Shown here one piece after another: positions 51,889 through 59,080 of a stretch of 64,000 nucleotides of DNA. Numbering within the stretch: the stretch's first letter is position 1; each line of letters opens with the position of its first letter. Below the pieces are notes generated by a model, which was given only the letters and a program-made list of their open reading frames with translations, made no database searches and had not been told where the DNA came from. A program made the translations under genes and the position numbers. Source of the DNA: Fluviicola chungangensis (GTDB taxonomy: Bacteria > Bacteroidota > Bacteroidia > Flavobacteriales_D > Crocinitomicaceae); the NCBI RefSeq assembly GCF_007558725.1, contig NZ_VLPL01000001.1:414709-478708 (forward strand), in the 5' to 3' direction.

Positions 51889-52731
51889 TTAATCCTTATT
51901 CCGTATTGTTTTTATTAGGTCAACCACTTCCTGGAATTTGGGAATTCCTCTTTTGACCCATTCCTGGGCTAAATCTAATGCAAGTGTGTTCTGATCGTAA
52001 TCCAATGGAGGAATTGTCGGGTCGGCACCGTTTTCCAACAGCACTATCGCACTTTCCTTTTTCTTTTTTAAAATCGCAATGCCCAATGCCGTGTTGCCTC
52101 CTTTGTCACACTTATTAAGTTCCATGTCGGGATTTTGCTCAAGCAATGTGCGCAAGGCTTTTGCATTTCCTTTCTCTGTAGTTTCAAATAAAATAGATGG
52201 GCCATAGTTATCCCTGATATCTTCTGTTTGAACATTCATCACTACATTTTTAGAATACTTTGAATATAACTCGTCCAGTTCGGGTATTCCCAAACCTGCT
52301 AAATAATCGAGGGCAGTATGGCCATGTTTTGATTTCATTTCCGGGTCGCACCCTGCTTCCAGTAATAACCGGTGCGCATCCAGAACATAATTCTGACTGG
52401 AAAGCATAATAATTAATGCATTATAATTATCAAGTCTCCGGGCATTCGGATCAATTCCGTTTTCAATGAATTTCCTAATCCAATCAACTTTGCCATTGGT
52501 TAAAGCATTGTAATAACAATCCGGGAAATTTTTAGACGGATAATAAATATCTGCTCCCTGTGATACGAGGTAGTCGATCATCTCTTCATTGTTTTCACAA
52601 AATGCAAGGTAAACCGGAGTGCAATTGTTTTTATCCGGAACGTTTACATCTGAACCCTGCTCAATCAACTCCTTTACAGTTGTGAGATCTCCTTTTGAGA
52701 CTGATTTGTGTAATGTGATCTTTGTTTTCAT
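51889..52731 (-). CDS. Ankyrin repeat protein
   Basis: 280 residues, cytosolic. About six to seven ankyrin repeats are visible, such as GDLTTVKELIEQGSDVNVPDKNNCTPVYL and GGNTALGIAILKKKKESAIVLL. They should mediate protein-protein contacts. It is a one-gene cassette; the flanking palindromes (P, C) are degenerate. Confidence 0.9.
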   Translation of the reverse strand: MKTKITLHKSVSKGDLTTVKELIEQGSDVNVPDKNNCTPVYLAFCENNEEMIDYLVSQGADIYYPSKNFPDCYYNALTNGKVDWIRKFIENGIDPNARRLDNYNALIIMLSSQNYVLDAHRLLLEAGCDPEMKSKHGHTALDYLAGLGIPELDELYSKYSKNVVMNVQTEDIRDNYGPSILFETTEKGNAKALRTLLEQNPDMELNKCDKGGNTALGIAILKKKKESAIVLLENGADPTIPPLDYDQNTLALDLAQEWVKRGIPKFQEVVDLIKTIRNKD

Positions 52732-52740
52732 ACTGTTGTT

Positions 52741-52863
52741 AATTATAGCTTAACCAGGAATGTTTTTTGATTGCTTAGAACGATTTACAGCTGTACTACC
52801 TGTGTGAACGATGACCGATTCAGCCAGCTGGTCACCAAGTGCTGTTAGCCGTTCAGGCCTTTG
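52741..52863 (-). repeat. Degenerate attC-like element (site C)
   Basis: Only the right end TGCTGTTAGCCGTT (about 52839-52855) is well kept; it matches the right end of the site at 60632-60766 (CTGTTAGCCGTTCG). A left TAACCAGGAA at 52751 is the probable counterpart, but the inner arms no longer pair. It lies 8-10 bp from the stop of the DUF1295 gene, the usual position. Confidence 0.4.
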
Positions 52864-53553
52864 TCAATATAAAAACGGTATTAACATTTTGGTCCTGTTT
52901 GCGTAATCGTCATAACCTTTGCCATATTTGGTTTTTAGATATTTGTCAAGTTTGGGAGCATTGTAAAAAGCGAATAAACAAAACAAAAAAATTGGAATAC
53001 TAACAGCAAACCAATTTCGCGTAATAATCGCATAGGCTGTTACCCAAAGCAGATCCCCAAAATAATTGATGTGTCTGGAATATTTGAAAAATCCTTCGGT
53101 GTAAATTTTCCCCTTGTTGTCAGGGTTCTTTTTCCATTGGTTACGTAAAATTTCTCCGCCTGTGTTCAGCACACTTCCAATAACAAACAAACTTATTCCA
53201 AAGATGTCAATTAAATCAATAGCCTTAGAAGTCGGCAAAGTAAATAAGGAAAAACCGACAAAATATAAACCAAACGCAAAAGGCACGCTAAAACTTTCTT
53301 CCCAGGGAATTGCTCTTTTCAGTAATACGATCATCATAAACGCAAACCGCATGAATGTAATGACATTCAATGCGAAAATGATTATTCGTCTGTCAGAAAA
53401 TTTGATTGAATTGTGAATGTGCAAAGTGTTTTCTATCCAAGTTCCGCCGTCTTGAAAAAGTATCCAAAATGATAACCAAAGTATCAGAATTTCCAAAACG
53501 TGAATAGTCACTTTTTGAGGTATACTCCTGCTGTGTTGTCCATATAATTCCAT
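52864..53553 (-). CDS. DUF1295 family membrane protein
   Basis: 229 residues with about six hydrophobic helices. The C-terminal part (TEGFFKYSRHINYFGDLLWV, YNAPKLDKYLKTKYGKGYDDY) matches the DUF1295 / isoprenylcysteine-methyltransferase-like fold shared with steroid 5-alpha-reductases. Expected activity: transfer to or reduction of a lipid; the substrate is unknown. It is a one-gene cassette bounded by sites C and D. Confidence 0.88.
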   Translation of the reverse strand: MELYGQHSRSIPQKVTIHVLEILILWLSFWILFQDGGTWIENTLHIHNSIKFSDRRIIIFALNVITFMRFAFMMIVLLKRAIPWEESFSVPFAFGLYFVGFSLFTLPTSKAIDLIDIFGISLFVIGSVLNTGGEILRNQWKKNPDNKGKIYTEGFFKYSRHINYFGDLLWVTAYAIITRNWFAVSIPIFLFCLFAFYNAPKLDKYLKTKYGKGYDDYANRTKMLIPFLY

Positions 53554-53590
53554 GATTGTTTATATTCTATGTTGTCGTTCGTTTGCCTGA

Positions 53591-53714
53591 CCGCTAATGG
53601 TTTCCAAATAGGCAATGGTGCCTTCTCAAATATAAGAAAAGTGATTAAGCTTTTGAAAAGCCGACTCGGTAGAACGAGCTGCTTTGGCGCTTTAGCTTAT
53701 TTGGTGTTATGTAC
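53591..53714 (-). repeat. attC-like palindrome (site D)
   Basis: Left end CGCTAATGGTTTCC, right end TTGGTGTTATG. Inner arms CCAAATAGGCAATGGTGCC (53604-53622) and GGCGCTTTAGCTTATTTGG pair with three or four mismatches. A -7-like box TATATTTG lies in the loop on the minus strand (53627-53634). It sits 38 bp upstream of the DUF1295 start. Arms are nearly the same as site E. Confidence 0.75.
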
Positions 53715-53848
53715 GCACAAACACTCTACCGTCACTGAACTTAATACGAAGCATAAAGTTCCCATTTTATCCATCGCCATCTGTGACAAAAAGCCCATAT
53801 CAGTGGCTGTCTTTCTTATTTCCTTTAAAACGAAGTGTTACTGTATTT

Positions 53849-54106
53849 TTATTTTACTCGTATGCCGTGTCGGTTTGCCTCACATTCGTTGCAATATGTT
53901 TTTCCATCACAGCCGGTAACGCCAGGACAATCTGTAGTACAACCTTTGTCCTTATATTGTTGATAAAGTTCTTCGTCATAGCAGGAGCTTGCCTTTTTAC
54001 ATGAAGTAATAAGAAAAAGGAACACAATCATTGTCAGCAATTTGCCAATGATTCGATTTGGAGATTTATTGTTTTTATTTTTTTTCAATTGAGCCTCAAT
54101 TTTCAT
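53849..54106 (-). CDS. Kazal-type inhibitor domain protein
   Basis: 85 residues. A basic N-terminus and a hydrophobic segment (LLTMIVFLFLITSC, lipobox-like) precede a Kazal-like module with CTTDCPGVTGCDGKTYCNEC, four to five cysteines and the typical CDGKTYxNxCE. Kazal domains inhibit serine proteases; bacterial examples are rare. It is the first of two genes between sites D and M. Confidence 0.8.
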   Translation of the reverse strand: MKIEAQLKKNKNNKSPNRIIGKLLTMIVFLFLITSCKKASSCYDEELYQQYKDKGCTTDCPGVTGCDGKTYCNECEANRHGIRVK

Positions 54107-54239
54107 GGTAATTATATTTAAAATCTCACAGATTGATTATCAAGTCGTTTAGTAACGAATGTTTAATGATTTTATTGCCGGTATGCGGCTGTGCTATTTC
54201 CGTCAAATTGTATTGCTCGTTTGTCTTAACCATTTTTAT

Positions 54240-54707
54240 TTAGTCAAGTATTTTAAATAATCTTTCTCTATATAGCATATAACCATTTTTTCTGAAGTAA
54301 GTAGCCGCAACCTTATTAGCTGTCCAGTGGTCAAGTTCAATTTTTTTAATCGAGTTTTCTCGTGCCAGTTGTTCAGCTTTCTGCATTAGCATTTTTCCAG
54401 CCCCCGTTTTTTGATGTTCAGGTAAAACTGAAATTTGGTCGATATATAAAGTCCTGATTGTATAATGAAATGCGTTTTCTTTTGCTTCTTTGACAAAAAA
54501 TACAGCACTGCCAATCGCCACATTATTTAATTCTACTATATAACTAAAGCAATTAGGGTCAGAAAGAAAATTTTCCAATGCCTTCTCCATTTCAATTCTG
54601 TTAAAAGGCTTGAATATTTCCGGGTATAATTTAGCATGTAAATTCTGTACATCAGCATTTAGCTCAGCTATTCTCTTAAAGTCTTTTGTCTCTGTTATTG
54701 TCATCAT
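54240..54707 (-). CDS. GNAT family N-acetyltransferase
   Basis: 155 residues. ISVLPEHQKTGAGKMLMQKAEQLA is the acetyl-CoA loop (QKTGAG), and ELDHWTANKVAATYFRKNGYML is the final segment. It is bounded upstream by site M at 54752-54816. Confidence 0.9.
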   Translation of the reverse strand: MMTITETKDFKRIAELNADVQNLHAKLYPEIFKPFNRIEMEKALENFLSDPNCFSYIVELNNVAIGSAVFFVKEAKENAFHYTIRTLYIDQISVLPEHQKTGAGKMLMQKAEQLARENSIKKIELDHWTANKVAATYFRKNGYMLYRERLFKILD

Positions 54708-54751
54708 AAATTTATTCTATTACATTAGTCTATTTGCCGTTTTAGCGTGCT

Positions 54752-54816
54752 GCATAACGAATTAGGTATTTACGATGTGCTGCAATACGCTATATTACAA
54801 ATACCCTGTTATAGGC
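54752..54816 (-). repeat. attC-like palindrome (site M)
   Basis: Left end GCATAACGAATTAGG, right end CCCTGTTATAGGC. Inner arms GGTATTT (54765-54771) and AAATACC (54799-54805). It lies 45 bp upstream of the GNAT start and 12 bp from the stop of the HxlR gene (54828). Confidence 0.65.
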
Positions 54817-54827
54817 AGGCAAGTTTA

Positions 54828-55223
54828 CTATTTCGGAAAGTCTTCCATTTGTTTTTTAAACTGTTCGGTTTGTTGTCCGCTATTACTTACTGCCCATTCC
54901 GCCATTGCGTACAAAACAGGCCGAAGTTCTTTTCCTTTTTTGGAAAGTTGATAGGTTACAAACGGTGGAACAACAGGTTTCGCCTTTCTGATTACAAGTC
55001 CGTCCGCTTCTAATTGTTTCAAATGCTGTATCAGCATTTTTTCTGTAATGGTTGGGATCGATTTTTTGAGTTCGTTATATCGCTTTGTGCCTGTCAATAA
55101 GTTAAACAAAATAATCGGTTTCCAATAACCGCCAATTCGTTCCATTACAAACGTTACAGGACAATTTGAAAAAGCGTTGCTTTTGTTTTCCTGTATTACC
55201 GAAGTTTCTTTTATCGCTGTCAT
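54828..55223 (-). CDS. HxlR family transcriptional regulator
   Basis: 131 residues. The winged HTH is clear: CPVTFVMERIGGYWKPIILFNLL, then YNELKKSIPTITEKMLIQHLKQLEADGLV. The single Cys (NCPVTF) is the typical redox-sensing position of HxlR/YodB members. It is transcribed divergently from the NmrA/monooxygenase pair, which it probably represses under non-stress conditions. Confidence 0.93.
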   Translation of the reverse strand: MTAIKETSVIQENKSNAFSNCPVTFVMERIGGYWKPIILFNLLTGTKRYNELKKSIPTITEKMLIQHLKQLEADGLVIRKAKPVVPPFVTYQLSKKGKELRPVLYAMAEWAVSNSGQQTEQFKKQMEDFPK

Positions 55224-55228
55224 ATTTA

Positions 55229-55280
55229 TACTTACTATGGGGTATGTACTTCCATAAAAGTAAGTACAATTCTAATTTTG
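55229..55280 (+). promoter_or_regulatory. HxlR operator and divergent promoter
   Basis: The spacer between the HxlR and NmrA genes contains TACTTAC (55229-55235) and the inverted GTAAGTA (55260-55266), plus GTACTT/AAGTAC (55246-55251, 55262-55267). These TACTT/AAGTA arms resemble known HxlR-type sites. On the plus strand TAATTTTG (55273-55280) fits TAnnTTTG and should drive the NmrA gene. Confidence 0.7.
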
Positions 55281-55307
55281 CCGAACAATTTTTAAAATAA
55301 TTTCAAG

Positions 55308-56201
55308 ATGAAAGTAACAGTAACAGGTTCTTTGGGTAATATAAGTCGTATTCTCATTGAAAAATTGGTGTCTGTCGGACACGAAGTAAGAGTAGTAACT
55401 TCTAATGCTGAAAGAGCAAAAGAAATTGAACAACTAAACGCAACTCCGTTGGTTGGCTCAATAGAAGATTATGAATTTGTAAAAAATGCGTTTGCAGGAA
55501 GCGAAGCGGTTTATTTGATGATACCGCCAAATTTCAGAACTGCCGATTTAAAACAATATATTAAAACTGTCGGCGAACAGTATGCTAATGCCTTAAAAGA
55601 AACAGGTGTAAAGTATGCCGTCAATTTGAGCAGTATTGGTTCGCACCTTAAAAATGGTTTAGGTCCAACAGGTTCAAATTTCTACGTTGAACAAAAGTTG
55701 AACGAACTGCAAAAGGTGAATGTGTTGCATTTACGCCCGGGAATGTTCCTTACTAATTTCTATGGTGCAATTCCGATGATTAAGCACCAAAATATGTTAG
55801 GTAACAATTTTGGCGGAACTATCAATTTACCGCTTACACACCCGAAAGACATTGCAGAAGTAGCGTTCAAGGCATTGAATGATTTGTCTATTTCAGATAA
55901 GCAAATTCAATACATAGTCAGCGACGAAAAAAACGGCTTTGAAGTTGCTGAAATATTGAGTAATGCCGTTGGAAAGTCAGGCGTAAATTGGATTGAATTT
56001 TCTGATGAGCAACTTCTGGGTGCTTTGGTGCAAAGTGGTTTTTCGGAACAGATGGCAAAGGTTTATATGGTTGAAATCGGTGTCGCTTTGAAAGACGGCA
56101 GTTTTATGGAAGATTATAATAGAAACAAATCGCAATCAGTTGGCGGAACTACGTTGGAGAATTTTGCCAAAGAGTTCGCAATGGCTTATCAAATACTGTA
56201 A
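55308..56201 (+). CDS. NmrA-like NAD(P)-binding protein
   Basis: 297 residues. Rossmann motif VTVTGSLGNISRILIEKLV, NLSSIGSHLKNGLGPTGSNF in the middle and HLRPGMFLTNFYGAIP. It is a homolog of the protein at 50813. Together with the small monooxygenase it forms a two-gene operon controlled by HxlR. Confidence 0.92.
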   Translation: MKVTVTGSLGNISRILIEKLVSVGHEVRVVTSNAERAKEIEQLNATPLVGSIEDYEFVKNAFAGSEAVYLMIPPNFRTADLKQYIKTVGEQYANALKETGVKYAVNLSSIGSHLKNGLGPTGSNFYVEQKLNELQKVNVLHLRPGMFLTNFYGAIPMIKHQNMLGNNFGGTINLPLTHPKDIAEVAFKALNDLSISDKQIQYIVSDEKNGFEVAEILSNAVGKSGVNWIEFSDEQLLGALVQSGFSEQMAKVYMVEIGVALKDGSFMEDYNRNKSQSVGGTTLENFAKEFAMAYQIL

Positions 56202-56217
56202 CTAAAAAACAAACGAA

Positions 56218-56520
56218 ATGAAAAAAGTGTTCATTCAATACAAAATCAAACCTGAACAAGTGTCAAACGTGGAAACGCTTATCAAAAAAGTGTTTGATGA
56301 GTTACGGGCAACAAATCCCAACAGCATAAGTTATTCAGCACAAAAGTTGGAAGACGGTCAAACATTCGTTCACACTTACGTTGCTAATGAAAACGTAAAA
56401 AATCCGATTGTCGGTTTGTCGTCCTTTAAGGAACTGCAAGAGTTCATAAAGTTCAATCACCTTGAAAAACCAGTCAGCATAGAGTTGTCCGACATTGATA
56501 GTTACAATTCTTTGAGTTAG
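56218..56520 (+). CDS. ABM-type monooxygenase-like protein
   Basis: 100 residues. The dimeric alpha+beta barrel of antibiotic biosynthesis monooxygenase family is indicated by KKVFIQYKIKPEQVSNVETL, SISYSAQKLEDGQTFVHTYV and FKELQEFIKFNH. It has the usual size of such small quinol or aldehyde monooxygenases. It starts 16 bp after the NmrA gene and probably works with it. Confidence 0.87.
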   Translation: MKKVFIQYKIKPEQVSNVETLIKKVFDELRATNPNSISYSAQKLEDGQTFVHTYVANENVKNPIVGLSSFKELQEFIKFNHLEKPVSIELSDIDSYNSLS

Positions 56521-56530
56521 GGTTTTGGTC

Positions 56531-56565
56531 AAAGAGGAAAGGTCGTTAAGGTTTTTCCTCTTTTT
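56531..56565 (+). terminator. Terminator after the NmrA operon
   Basis: AAAGAGGAAA (56531-56540) pairs with TTTCCTCTTT (56554-56563) and is followed by T bases. It ends the plus-strand operon just before site F. Confidence 0.75.
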
Positions 56566-56586
56566 GTTGGGTGTCACTGTTTGCTT

Positions 56587-56679
56587 GCCATAACGTTTTC
56601 CAACCAGGCAAAGGCGCCTGACAAGTATAATCTCCCGATTGCTATCGGGATTGCGCTTTTGCTTAGTGGTGTTAGCACG
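56587..56679 (-). repeat. attC-like palindrome (site F)
   Basis: Left end GCCATAACGTTTTCC, right end GTGGTGTTAGCAC (GTTAGCAC 56671-56678). Inner arms CCAACCAGGCAAAGGCGCC and GCGCTTTTGCTTAGTGG, close to sites D and E. The loop contains a small hairpin CCCGAT/ATCGGG (56634-56649). Its right edge is 4 bp from the stop of the minus-strand gene at 56683. Confidence 0.82.
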
Positions 56680-56682
56680 CGT

Positions 56683-57180
56683 TCATTTTTTTCGAATCCA
56701 TTGAATTAGTTTTGTCCACAAAGTTGTCTCCTTCTGCTCAATTACCAATGCTCCAGGAAACCACCAATCCTTAAATTCATAACTGTATTCCTTTCCTCGG
56801 TCATCTGTGATAGTCGAGTGGCAGATATAAGGATTCTCAGTATATTCTTGTGCAAAAGGGCATATTCTACTTTTAGTAAAATCAAATTCTATTATCAATT
56901 TGGCTTGTGTTACTAAACTAATATCGGAACCAGAATCATTAACTAGTTTGGGGAACCAACTTACATAACCCTGTATAGAACTTTGTATTGGTTCTGTTAT
57001 CAAAGTCGTTGGCTGAGAGTAATTATTCAAAAGGTCTATCTCTAATTTAGACAAACCAGACGATTGCATTTGTTTTTGGATATGTCCGAGCACATAATCA
57101 CCTTTATAATAATTCATTGTGCTAATAAATGACGATCCAATATTGTGAGCTACGCTTTTTAAAGTTTTATATCTTGCCAT
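56683..57180 (-). CDS. Hypothetical cytosolic protein
   Basis: 165 residues, no signal or membrane segment. Mixed beta (AKLIIEFDFTKSRICPFAQE) and tryptophan-rich C-terminal part (DWWFPGALVIEQKETTLWTK). No family was recognised. It is a one-gene cassette between sites F and G. Confidence 0.6.
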   Translation of the reverse strand: MARYKTLKSVAHNIGSSFISTMNYYKGDYVLGHIQKQMQSSGLSKLEIDLLNNYSQPTTLITEPIQSSIQGYVSWFPKLVNDSGSDISLVTQAKLIIEFDFTKSRICPFAQEYTENPYICHSTITDDRGKEYSYEFKDWWFPGALVIEQKETTLWTKLIQWIRKK

Positions 57181-57202
57181 TATCGTCGGATCTGGTTAAT
57201 GA

Positions 57203-57313
57203 GTGCTAACGGTTCTCAACTAGGAGACGCGGGCTTCTTGGTTGTGCCTGCCCGACGTAACGTCAGTGGAGGCGGGGTTATTCAGCCCGAGGCTTTTAGT
57301 TGATGTTAGGCAC
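57203..57313 (-). repeat. attC-like palindrome (site G)
   Basis: Left end GTGCTAACGGTTCTC (57203-57217), right end TTGATGTTAGGCAC (57300-57313). Inner arms CAACTAGGAGACGCGGGC and GCCCGAGGCTTTTAGTTG pair with about four mismatches. GTTAGGC is a canonical integron R' core (GTTRRRY). It is 23 bp upstream of the gene at 56683 and 2 bp from the next stop codon (57315). Confidence 0.85.
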
Positions 57314-57314
57314 A

Positions 57315-58373
57315 TTATTTATTCAATATAATTTTTCTTGTATCAAAGTTTTTGTCATTGTCAGATACGCGAATGACATACAAACCGTTTTGTTGATCAT
57401 ACAAGTCCATTTTAAATGTTTCCGAACTAATTATATCTGACTTGATTAATTCCCCAGTTTGATTGAAAATCTCAAGGTTAAAAGTTCCAAATTGATTTAG
57501 TTTTATTGTCAACAGTCCACTTGATGGATTTGGATAAACAGACTCAATAAAAGTAAGATTCTGCATTTTTTTGGTTTCACCCATTTCTCCGTTGTACGGA
57601 CTTAATACTATCGGGTAAAAATTCATATTTATTTTTCCACTTTTTGCAAGTTCAATTATATCCTTTTCAGTGTATTTAGAAAGTTTAGATTCTAAAGATG
57701 GTGCGTCTCCTAGAAGAATAACAATTCGCTTACTATTGGATTGCCAAAATCCTTCTTGAAAAGCCTCATAAATACCGTCATATACTGATTCGGGAAAATC
57801 TCCTCCATGAGTCATTCGAATATTTTCAATAAAATTCATAGTACCATCAAAATCACTTTCAAAGTTTTGAAAATCATACCATAATTTTCCATCTTCATGT
57901 TTATCTCCATACGTTGAAACAGCTAGTCGAATATTTTTAAACTTCTTAATTGATTTTAATATTTGATTCAGACTTTTTTTGATATTAGCAAGATCATCTT
58001 CCATACTACTTGTCTTATCAATTATTAACATTATATCGGTGTTGTCAATAGCATGGTTTTCGATTATTTCTGCTATTTCTTTCGCAACAAACTTTGAATT
58101 GGCAACTACTTTAAGGCCACCTTCAGTCTCTCTCGCCAATGCGTTGAATTGTTCGAGGCACTCAGAAGATAAAACAGTATTGTCTATCAGTTGAGGAATT
58201 TCAACTTTCAGTTGCATGATCGAATCGAACACAATCATTAAGGAATCATTTTCAGCCTTTTTTAGCTCGAGCTTTTCAAATTCAGTTAATTCTGGCTTGT
58301 CTGGTGATGAGCATGAAAATACTATCAGAGCAATCAGTATTAAAAATATATTTGTTTTCTTCATCTTTTTCAT
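57315..58373 (-). CDS. VWA domain lipoprotein with T9SS-like C-terminus
   Basis: About 352 residues from the ATG at 58373; 58364 is also possible. Lipoprotein signal MKKTNIFLILIALIVFSC, then a VWA-like domain with the MIDAS pattern DIMLIIDKTSSMEDDLANIK (DxTSS) and DFPESVYDGIYEAF. The C-terminus (from VYPNPSSGLLTIKL to KIILNK) is a type A T9SS sorting domain. A protein bearing both a lipobox and a T9SS domain is unusual. It is a one-gene cassette; its start lies 6 bp from site E. Confidence 0.87.
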   Translation of the reverse strand: MKKMKKTNIFLILIALIVFSCSSPDKPELTEFEKLELKKAENDSLMIVFDSIMQLKVEIPQLIDNTVLSSECLEQFNALARETEGGLKVVANSKFVAKEIAEIIENHAIDNTDIMLIIDKTSSMEDDLANIKKSLNQILKSIKKFKNIRLAVSTYGDKHEDGKLWYDFQNFESDFDGTMNFIENIRMTHGGDFPESVYDGIYEAFQEGFWQSNSKRIVILLGDAPSLESKLSKYTEKDIIELAKSGKINMNFYPIVLSPYNGEMGETKKMQNLTFIESVYPNPSSGLLTIKLNQFGTFNLEIFNQTGELIKSDIISSETFKMDLYDQQNGLYVIRVSDNDKNFDTRKIILNK

Positions 58374-58378
58374 ATTGT

Positions 58379-58457
58379 GCCTAACGTTTTCCAAATAGGC
58401 AAAGGCGCCTTTTCAAATATAGTACTTTCGGCGCTTTTGCTTATTTGGTGTTAGTGC
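58379..58457 (-). repeat. attC-like palindrome (site E)
   Basis: Left end GCCTAACGTTTTCC (58379-58392), right end TTGGTGTTAGTGC. Inner arms CCAAATAGGCAAAGGCGCC and GGCGCTTTTGCTTATTTGG pair with three mismatches. The minus-strand loop carries TATATTTG (58414-58421), a -7-type box that could drive the VWA gene starting at 58373. The minus-strand end reads GTTAGGC, again a canonical integron core. Confidence 0.85.
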
Positions 58458-58462
58458 TTGGT

Positions 58463-58957
58463 TTATTTTAAATCAATTATTTCATTATTTTCAGGATTCC
58501 TAATGGAAAACCTAATTCTAATCTTGTCGTTTATACGAAATTTATTGTCATTGTCATCTTTTGAGAATGTCAAATATTTCTTTGAGTTAAATTCGAATTC
58601 AGCAGTAATTGTCCAGCGCCCTCTATTATTTACTCTCGCCCATTCCCGCTCAATCACTTTACCATTTGTAACTTTTCCATAGTTTTTGAAATCGTTTTCT
58701 GATAGATATTTACTCCATATTCCAAATCCAGGTCCTAAAATTAAAATGCTCAAGGCTGCATACTTAGTCGCATTTTTTTTGTCTAAGAAAAAGAGTAAGG
58801 TTTTATAAATCGTAAATGGAATACCTCCAAATATTAATACGACAGGTAATATTCTACCAATTCTGGACTTCGAATATAAAATGTGTTCTCCAAGGCCAAG
58901 AAATAATAATACCAGCAATGCAGTCAACAAAATTGGATAGATTAAATTGAGTTTCAT
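58463..58957 (-). CDS. Membrane protein with DUF3592-like tail
   Basis: About 164 residues from the ATG at 58957. Three hydrophobic helices (to about residue 95) are followed by a beta-rich domain with KVTNGKVIEREWARVNNRG and FSIRNPENNEIIDLK, reminiscent of DUF3592. It is a one-gene cassette between sites E and H. Confidence 0.75.
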   Translation of the reverse strand: MKLNLIYPILLTALLVLLFLGLGEHILYSKSRIGRILPVVLIFGGIPFTIYKTLLFFLDKKNATKYAALSILILGPGFGIWSKYLSENDFKNYGKVTNGKVIEREWARVNNRGRWTITAEFEFNSKKYLTFSKDDNDNKFRINDKIRIRFSIRNPENNEIIDLK

Positions 58958-58977
58958 TTTGTGTTGTTTGTCACTTA

Positions 58978-59035
58978 GCACATAACGGTTTGCAAATAGG
59001 CGCTCGCGATAGTGGCGCTTATTTGCTGTTATGGG
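58978..59035 (-). repeat. attC-like palindrome (site H)
   Basis: The shortest site: GCACATAACGGTTT on the left, CTGTTATGGG on the right, with arms GCAAATAGGCGC (58992-59003) and GCGCTTATTTGC (59015-59026), one mismatch and an 11-base loop. It is 21 bp upstream of the gene at 58463. Confidence 0.85.
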
Positions 59036-59080
59036 ATGGATTGTATTAATTATCAATTTATCTTAATGCGTTCAATAAAT

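Noticed and set aside
54107..54239. Possible palindrome between the Kazal and GNAT genes
   Set aside because: No TAAC/GTTA ends and no pairing arms could be found.
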